From assembly GCA_040007395.1 (NCBI GenBank), contig JBDTVG010000132.1, forward strand, positions 1 to 17,085: a DNA stretch of 17,085 bases, read 5' to 3'. The notes below the pieces were generated by a model that worked only from the letters and a program-made list of their open reading frames with translations, was not told the origin of the DNA and did no database searches. Source of the DNA: DATGFK01 sp040007395. GTDB lineage: Bacteria > Chloroflexota > Anaerolineae > Aggregatilineales > UBA2796. Position 1 is the stretch's first letter. The number at the start of each line of letters is the position of its first letter. A program made the position numbers and the translations under genes. Below are positions 14,336 to 17,085 of this stretch, piece by piece.

Positions 14336-14431
14336 AGCCCTCACCCTAAATCTCTCTCCCGCAGGAGAGGGACTTTCCAGACCGATATTTGACACCCCTC
14401 TCCCAAAGAGTGAGGGGCCGGGGTGAGGGCT
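14336..14431. repeat. 96-bp inverted-repeat element with nested hairpins
   Basis: Perfect 11-bp ends, AGCCCTCACCC (14336-14346) and GGGTGAGGGCT (14421-14431), enclose two further hairpins: CTCTCC/GGAGAG (14354-14369) and CCCCTC/GAGGGG (14395-14417). This CCCTCACCC...GGGTGAGGG layout looks like a dispersed non-autonomous element. It lies between two minus-strand genes and may also act as a transcription terminator for the LLM gene. No coding potential. Confidence 0.65.
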
Positions 14432-14459
14432 GGTTAATATAACTGGGCGAAATAATACA

Positions 14460-15563
14460 TCACAGTGCCGACTGGGACGTTGAGACGGCAGTGCGTTGGG
14501 CGATCTCTTTGCGTACCACTGGCGCGACCTTCGTGCCAAGCAGTTCAATCGCGTGCATTAGCTTGTCATGTGGCATGGTTCCTACACTCAATTGTAAGAG
14601 CAATCGCTGATGGTTGAAGATCGAATGCTGGAACAGGATTTTCTCGATGATGTCATCGGGGCTGCCGACAAAGTTTGCGCCGCGTCGTTCAGCCGCCGCG
14701 TCGTACTGCCCGCGTTGCATCGGTGACCAGCCACGCTCCCGACCAATCCTGTTCATGGCAGTCTGCGCCGCCGGGAACGACTCATCCAGCGCTTGCTGGC
14801 GGGTGTCGGCAATGAAGCCGTGCGAATTGATGCTGATCGGAAGGGTCTTCGGGTCAAAGTTGGAGTCGACTGCCGTCTGCCGATAGAGGTTGACAAAGGC
14901 TGCGAAGCGTTCTGGCATTCCGCCGATAATCGCTAGCGCCATTGGCAACCCCCGGCTGGCTGCCCGAACTACCGATTCCGGCGTGCCACCGACTCCCACC
15001 CAAATGGGCAGTGGGTTTTGGATCGGCCTTGGATAGACAGCGAGATGATCGAGTGGTGAGCGGAATTGACCCTGCCAAGTTACCCGTTCTTGCTTACGCA
15101 GCTCAATCAGTAGATCGAGTTTCTCCGAGAACAACTCATCATAGTCGTTCAGGTCATACCCAAACAAAGGGAACGACTCGATAAACGAACCGCGTCCCGC
15201 GATGATTTCAGCGCGTCCGCCTGAGACAAGATCGAGGCTGGCGAACCGCTGGAAAACCCGCACCGGATCGTCGGAACTTAGCACGGTAACAGCACTGGTC
15301 AGGCGGATGTTCTTGGTAAGACTTGCCGCCGCACCCAGAATGACTTCTGGCGCGGACGACACAAAATCGGGGCGATGATGTTCGCCCAACCCGAATACGT
15401 CCAACCCAACCTGATCGGCTAAGGCAATTTCTTCCAGCAGGTCGCGGATACGGTTAGCCGGGCTAATGATATTGCCCGTGCGTGGATCGGGCGTTAACTC
15501 GGCAAATGAGTATAGACCGATTTCAAAGGGTTGCAGTGTAGGCGCGGAACTTTCATTAGTCAT
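14460..15563 (-). CDS. LLM-class flavin-dependent oxidoreductase
   Basis: A 367-residue TIM-barrel oxidoreductase of the bacterial-luciferase-like superfamily (TIGR03858-like). The opening FEIGLYSFAELTPD is followed by ALADQVGLDVFGLGEHHRPDF (47-67), LTSAVTVLSSDDPVRVFQ (88-105) and LVSGGRAEIIAGRGSFIESFPLFGYD (112-137), all diagnostic blocks. Members use reduced FMN, or F420 in some lineages, and the substrate is not known. The start ATG (15561-15563) has a GGGGGA site about 11 bases upstream. The protein has no signal peptide. Downstream on the same strand is the kinase, after the inverted-repeat element. The upstream gap contains three TCGCTAC repeats around a possible -10 box, which suggests regulated expression. 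A functional tie to the flavin importer is possible but not shown. Confidence 0.92.
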   Translation of the reverse strand: MTNESSAPTLQPFEIGLYSFAELTPDPRTGNIISPANRIRDLLEEIALADQVGLDVFGLGEHHRPDFVSSAPEVILGAAASLTKNIRLTSAVTVLSSDDPVRVFQRFASLDLVSGGRAEIIAGRGSFIESFPLFGYDLNDYDELFSEKLDLLIELRKQERVTWQGQFRSPLDHLAVYPRPIQNPLPIWVGVGGTPESVVRAASRGLPMALAIIGGMPERFAAFVNLYRQTAVDSNFDPKTLPISINSHGFIADTRQQALDESFPAAQTAMNRIGRERGWSPMQRGQYDAAAERRGANFVGSPDDIIEKILFQHSIFNHQRLLLQLSVGTMPHDKLMHAIELLGTKVAPVVRKEIAQRTAVSTSQSAL

Positions 15564-15585
15564 CGGTTCGGAATCCCCCTCGTAA

Positions 15586-15667
15586 TCGCTACCAATAGAT
15601 GAGTAGCGACAAGTATAGATTGTCGATTTCGCACGCTACGTATATATCAACTTGACACGAGTAGCGA
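15586..15667 (-). promoter_or_regulatory. TCGCTAC repeats around a putative LLM promoter
   Basis: On the minus strand TCGCTACTC occurs at 15667-15659 and 15609-15601, and the inverse GTAGCGA at 15592-15586. The pair at 15586-15608 forms a 7-bp inverted repeat. Between the two direct copies lies TATACT, a fair -10 box, without a good -35. This could be an operator region for the LLM gene. Confidence 0.35.
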
Positions 15668-15759
15668 TGCTCATCTTACGACGTGGCCTAGTTTCTCGTG
15701 TGGTTCTATGCAGTCCTTAGAAACCTCTTGAAAAGGTCGTTGGCCTACTCGCAAAGTGA

Positions 15760-16155
15760 CTAGGGCAGATTTTCGTAAAAGGTGATGCACACCCCCGCGA
15801 GGTCACGTACAGCGAATTCCCGTGTCCTCCAAGGGGTCATCTTGAGTGTGCCAAGCCCGGCACCTTCGCCTTCGTTAAATGGCCGGATCGCTTGAGCTTG
15901 ATACTCGCCGTAAAGTGCATCGATACCCGATAGCTGAATCCGTAAACTCGTTTGTGACGCGGTATGTGGATCATCAATATTTTGTAGAAAGATTTCGGCC
16001 CCACCACGTCGGAGGATAGCCAAGCTCAAATCATCAGCTTTGAAGGTTATCGCGAATCCCAACTTCTGCTCATAAAAAGTGACTGCCGCTTCCATATCTT
16101 TTCCTGCTGGAATCATCGGTGTTATATGATCAAAAATAGGGGTAGCACTGACCAT
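15760..16155 (-). CDS. VOC-family (glyoxalase/bleomycin-resistance-like) protein
   Basis: A 131-residue small cytoplasmic protein of the vicinal oxygen chelate fold. The N-terminal half has FDHITPMIPAGKDMEAAVTFYEQKLGF, and the C-terminal half ends in FAVRDLAGVCITFYENLP, the paired beta-alpha-beta modules of this family. A putative metal-site His lies in FDHIT and a Glu in FYEN. Such proteins act in glyoxal detoxification, fosfomycin or bleomycin binding, or dioxygenation; nothing here narrows it further. The frame extends three codons to a GTG at 16164, but that GTG nearly touches the AGGAGA site (16166-16171), so ATG at 16155-16153 is preferred. It is monocistronic on the minus strand, with its own candidate promoter at 16197-16224. 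Confidence 0.85.
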   Translation of the reverse strand: MVSATPIFDHITPMIPAGKDMEAAVTFYEQKLGFAITFKADDLSLAILRRGGAEIFLQNIDDPHTASQTSLRIQLSGIDALYGEYQAQAIRPFNEGEGAGLGTLKMTPWRTREFAVRDLAGVCITFYENLP

Positions 16156-16191
16156 TAGTTTCACTTCTCCTAGTCTTAGCTAGAGCGTATG

Positions 16192-16249
16192 TTCTAATTG
16201 TATCCGTCCTTTGCCTCAATACAACTACTTTCCGACAAAGCAATTAGAA
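16192..16249 (-). promoter_or_regulatory. Candidate promoter and flanking inverted repeat of the VOC gene
   Basis: On the minus strand TTGTAT (16224-16219) and TACAAT (16202-16197) are 16 nt apart. The -10 matches the consensus at five of six bases. A perfect 9-bp inverted repeat, TTCTAATTG (16192-16200) and CAATTAGAA (16241-16249), brackets the promoter, as an operator might. Confidence 0.4.
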
Positions 16250-16261
16250 GAAAGCGTCAAC

Positions 16262-16298
16262 GCAAAAGTGTAATACTGCCGCGCTTTTGCCTTTTTAT
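16262..16298 (+). terminator. Plus-strand terminator-like hairpin
   Basis: GCAAAAGTG (16262-16270) pairs with CGCTTTTGC (16282-16290), one G-U pair, and CTTTTTAT follows. The U-run is on the plus strand although both flanking genes are on the minus strand, so it may block antisense transcription or serve as a poor bidirectional terminator of the PspA-like gene. Confidence 0.45.
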
Positions 16299-16326
16299 CC
16301 CTTCATTTTGACTTTTCAAGCAGCCG

Positions 16327-17037
16327 TTAGTCGGGTTTGCTCAAGCGTGTTCGGCGCTTCGTCAGATCTTCGTCTACTTTGGCTTCATCAACCTTAATGG
16401 TATTGTCAGGTTTTGGCGGAATAGAGTCGGCTTCGGTCTGGATCTTGATGTGAACGGCTTGCGCTTGCGGCTGGGACGTTTCTGCTGGTGGAATAACGGC
16501 ATTCACGGTGTCCTCGACCTGTTGGCGAGCATCGCGCAGCAGCGATGAAAGTGCCGTTTCGGGTGACTGGTCGGACTCAACTGGCGACTCCAATGTTTCG
16601 GCAGACGACGATTCTTGCGCGTGGTGGGCATCGGCAACCATTGAGTCGAGCATGTTCACATGCTCGATAAGATCCGAAGTGGAGCGGCGATGTTGTTCCA
16701 GTTCAGACTGTGCCATCGTGGTCTGCTGCTGTAGATGCTGCATTTGCTGGGCAAGCAAGCGAGCGTTGGCATCGTCGTTAACTTGCAACGCTGCGTCGAT
16801 TTGGCGATCATGCAGATCGATCTGCTGCTGCATCTCGGTGAGCCGCTGCTGCATTGCGTCTTCGGCGGAAAGCGCCGAGTCGATCTGCTGGCGTAAGGCG
16901 GCGATCTCCTTGTCGACGTCCTTACCGAGTCGGTTGGCAGGTACACGCGGCACAGGGAGTTTGTTGCCGGCCTCATCCAGAAAATTATTCAGGCTGGACT
17001 TGACCAGCACGTTAAGTTTATCCAGTAGCGATGGCAT
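16327..17037 (-). CDS. PspA/IM30-like coiled-coil protein
   Basis: A 236-residue protein. The N-terminus MPSLLDKLNVLVKSSLNNFLDEAG (1-24) matches the membrane-binding amphipathic helix of PspA/IM30/Vipp1 proteins. Residues about 39-130 are a Gln-rich coiled coil (EIAALRQQIDSALSAEDAMQQRLTEMQQQID and following). The last 100 residues are acidic and Ser/Pro-rich, with a basic end (TKRRTRLSKPD). Classical PspA has about 220 residues with a longer coiled coil, so here the helical hairpin seems shortened and a disordered tail added. By family it would bind membranes under envelope stress, on the cytoplasmic side. ATG at 17037 has AGGGGTAGG upstream. No pspBC or pspF genes are visible. Membership rests mainly on the N-terminal helix and coiled-coil pattern. 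Confidence 0.65.
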   Translation of the reverse strand: MPSLLDKLNVLVKSSLNNFLDEAGNKLPVPRVPANRLGKDVDKEIAALRQQIDSALSAEDAMQQRLTEMQQQIDLHDRQIDAALQVNDDANARLLAQQMQHLQQQTTMAQSELEQHRRSTSDLIEHVNMLDSMVADAHHAQESSSAETLESPVESDQSPETALSSLLRDARQQVEDTVNAVIPPAETSQPQAQAVHIKIQTEADSIPPKPDNTIKVDEAKVDEDLTKRRTRLSKPD

Positions 17038-17085
17038 GTAAACCTACCCCTCAGCAATTCTGCACCAGCTAGCGTTTACTATTTT

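Noticed and set aside
16508..17041. 177-codon plus-strand Ser/Cys-rich frame
   Set aside because: It is antisense to the PspA-like gene; its Ser/Cys runs are what the reverse complement of a Gln/Ala-rich coiled coil produces.

Overview
The window looks like chromosomal DNA of a Chloroflexota bacterium (Anaerolineae-like). This is inferred from the mix of families, since no rRNA or marker gene is present. The pointers are a riboflavin-type ABC importer behind an FMN riboswitch, a short archaeal/thermophile-type S-adenosylhomocysteinase beside an adenosine kinase, a large secreted protein with DUF4397-like repeats and bacterial SH3 domains joined by Pro/Ala/Thr linkers, and a pseudo-receiver/GAF histidine kinase. 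Coding density is normal, and no plasmid or phage genes were seen.

Layout. 1-306: an AT-richer edge with a plus-strand terminator and a likely promoter. 307-837: a DUF4188 protein. 838-1032: two REP-like hairpins. 1033-3444: adenosine kinase and S-adenosylhomocysteinase, which together clear SAH and salvage the adenosine to AMP. 3536-6187: an 883-residue secreted DUF4397/SH3b protein. 6188-7181: a REP-associated tyrosine transposase (RAYT) embedded in palindromic REP units, most carrying a GTAG foot. 7182-8084 (minus): a ParB-like protein. 8278-9345: a membrane-anchored SGNH-like protein. 9464-12531: terminator, strong promoter, FMN riboswitch, then permease, substrate-binding protein and ATPase of a probable riboflavin importer. 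12626-14299 (minus): a hybrid histidine kinase with a degenerate receiver. 14336-14431: a 96-bp inverted-repeat element. 14460-15563 (minus): a luciferase-like flavin oxidoreductase. 15760-16155 (minus): a small VOC protein. 16327-17037 (minus): a PspA/IM30-like coiled-coil protein.

How the parts connect. The riboswitch operon supplies flavin. The neighbouring LLM oxidoreductase may use FMN or F420, but that link is only positional. The RAYT region is the clearest mobile/repeat system: three exact 21-nt palindromes and two degenerate ones surround the gene, and the RAYT stop codon lies inside the GTAG foot of one REP. A different palindrome pair with a GTAG foot lies at 864-925. The most unusual regulatory detail is the long leader after the FMN aptamer: it can fold into a 68-nt hairpin and then a 9-bp hairpin that buries the first ATG and the likely ribosome-binding site of the permease gene.
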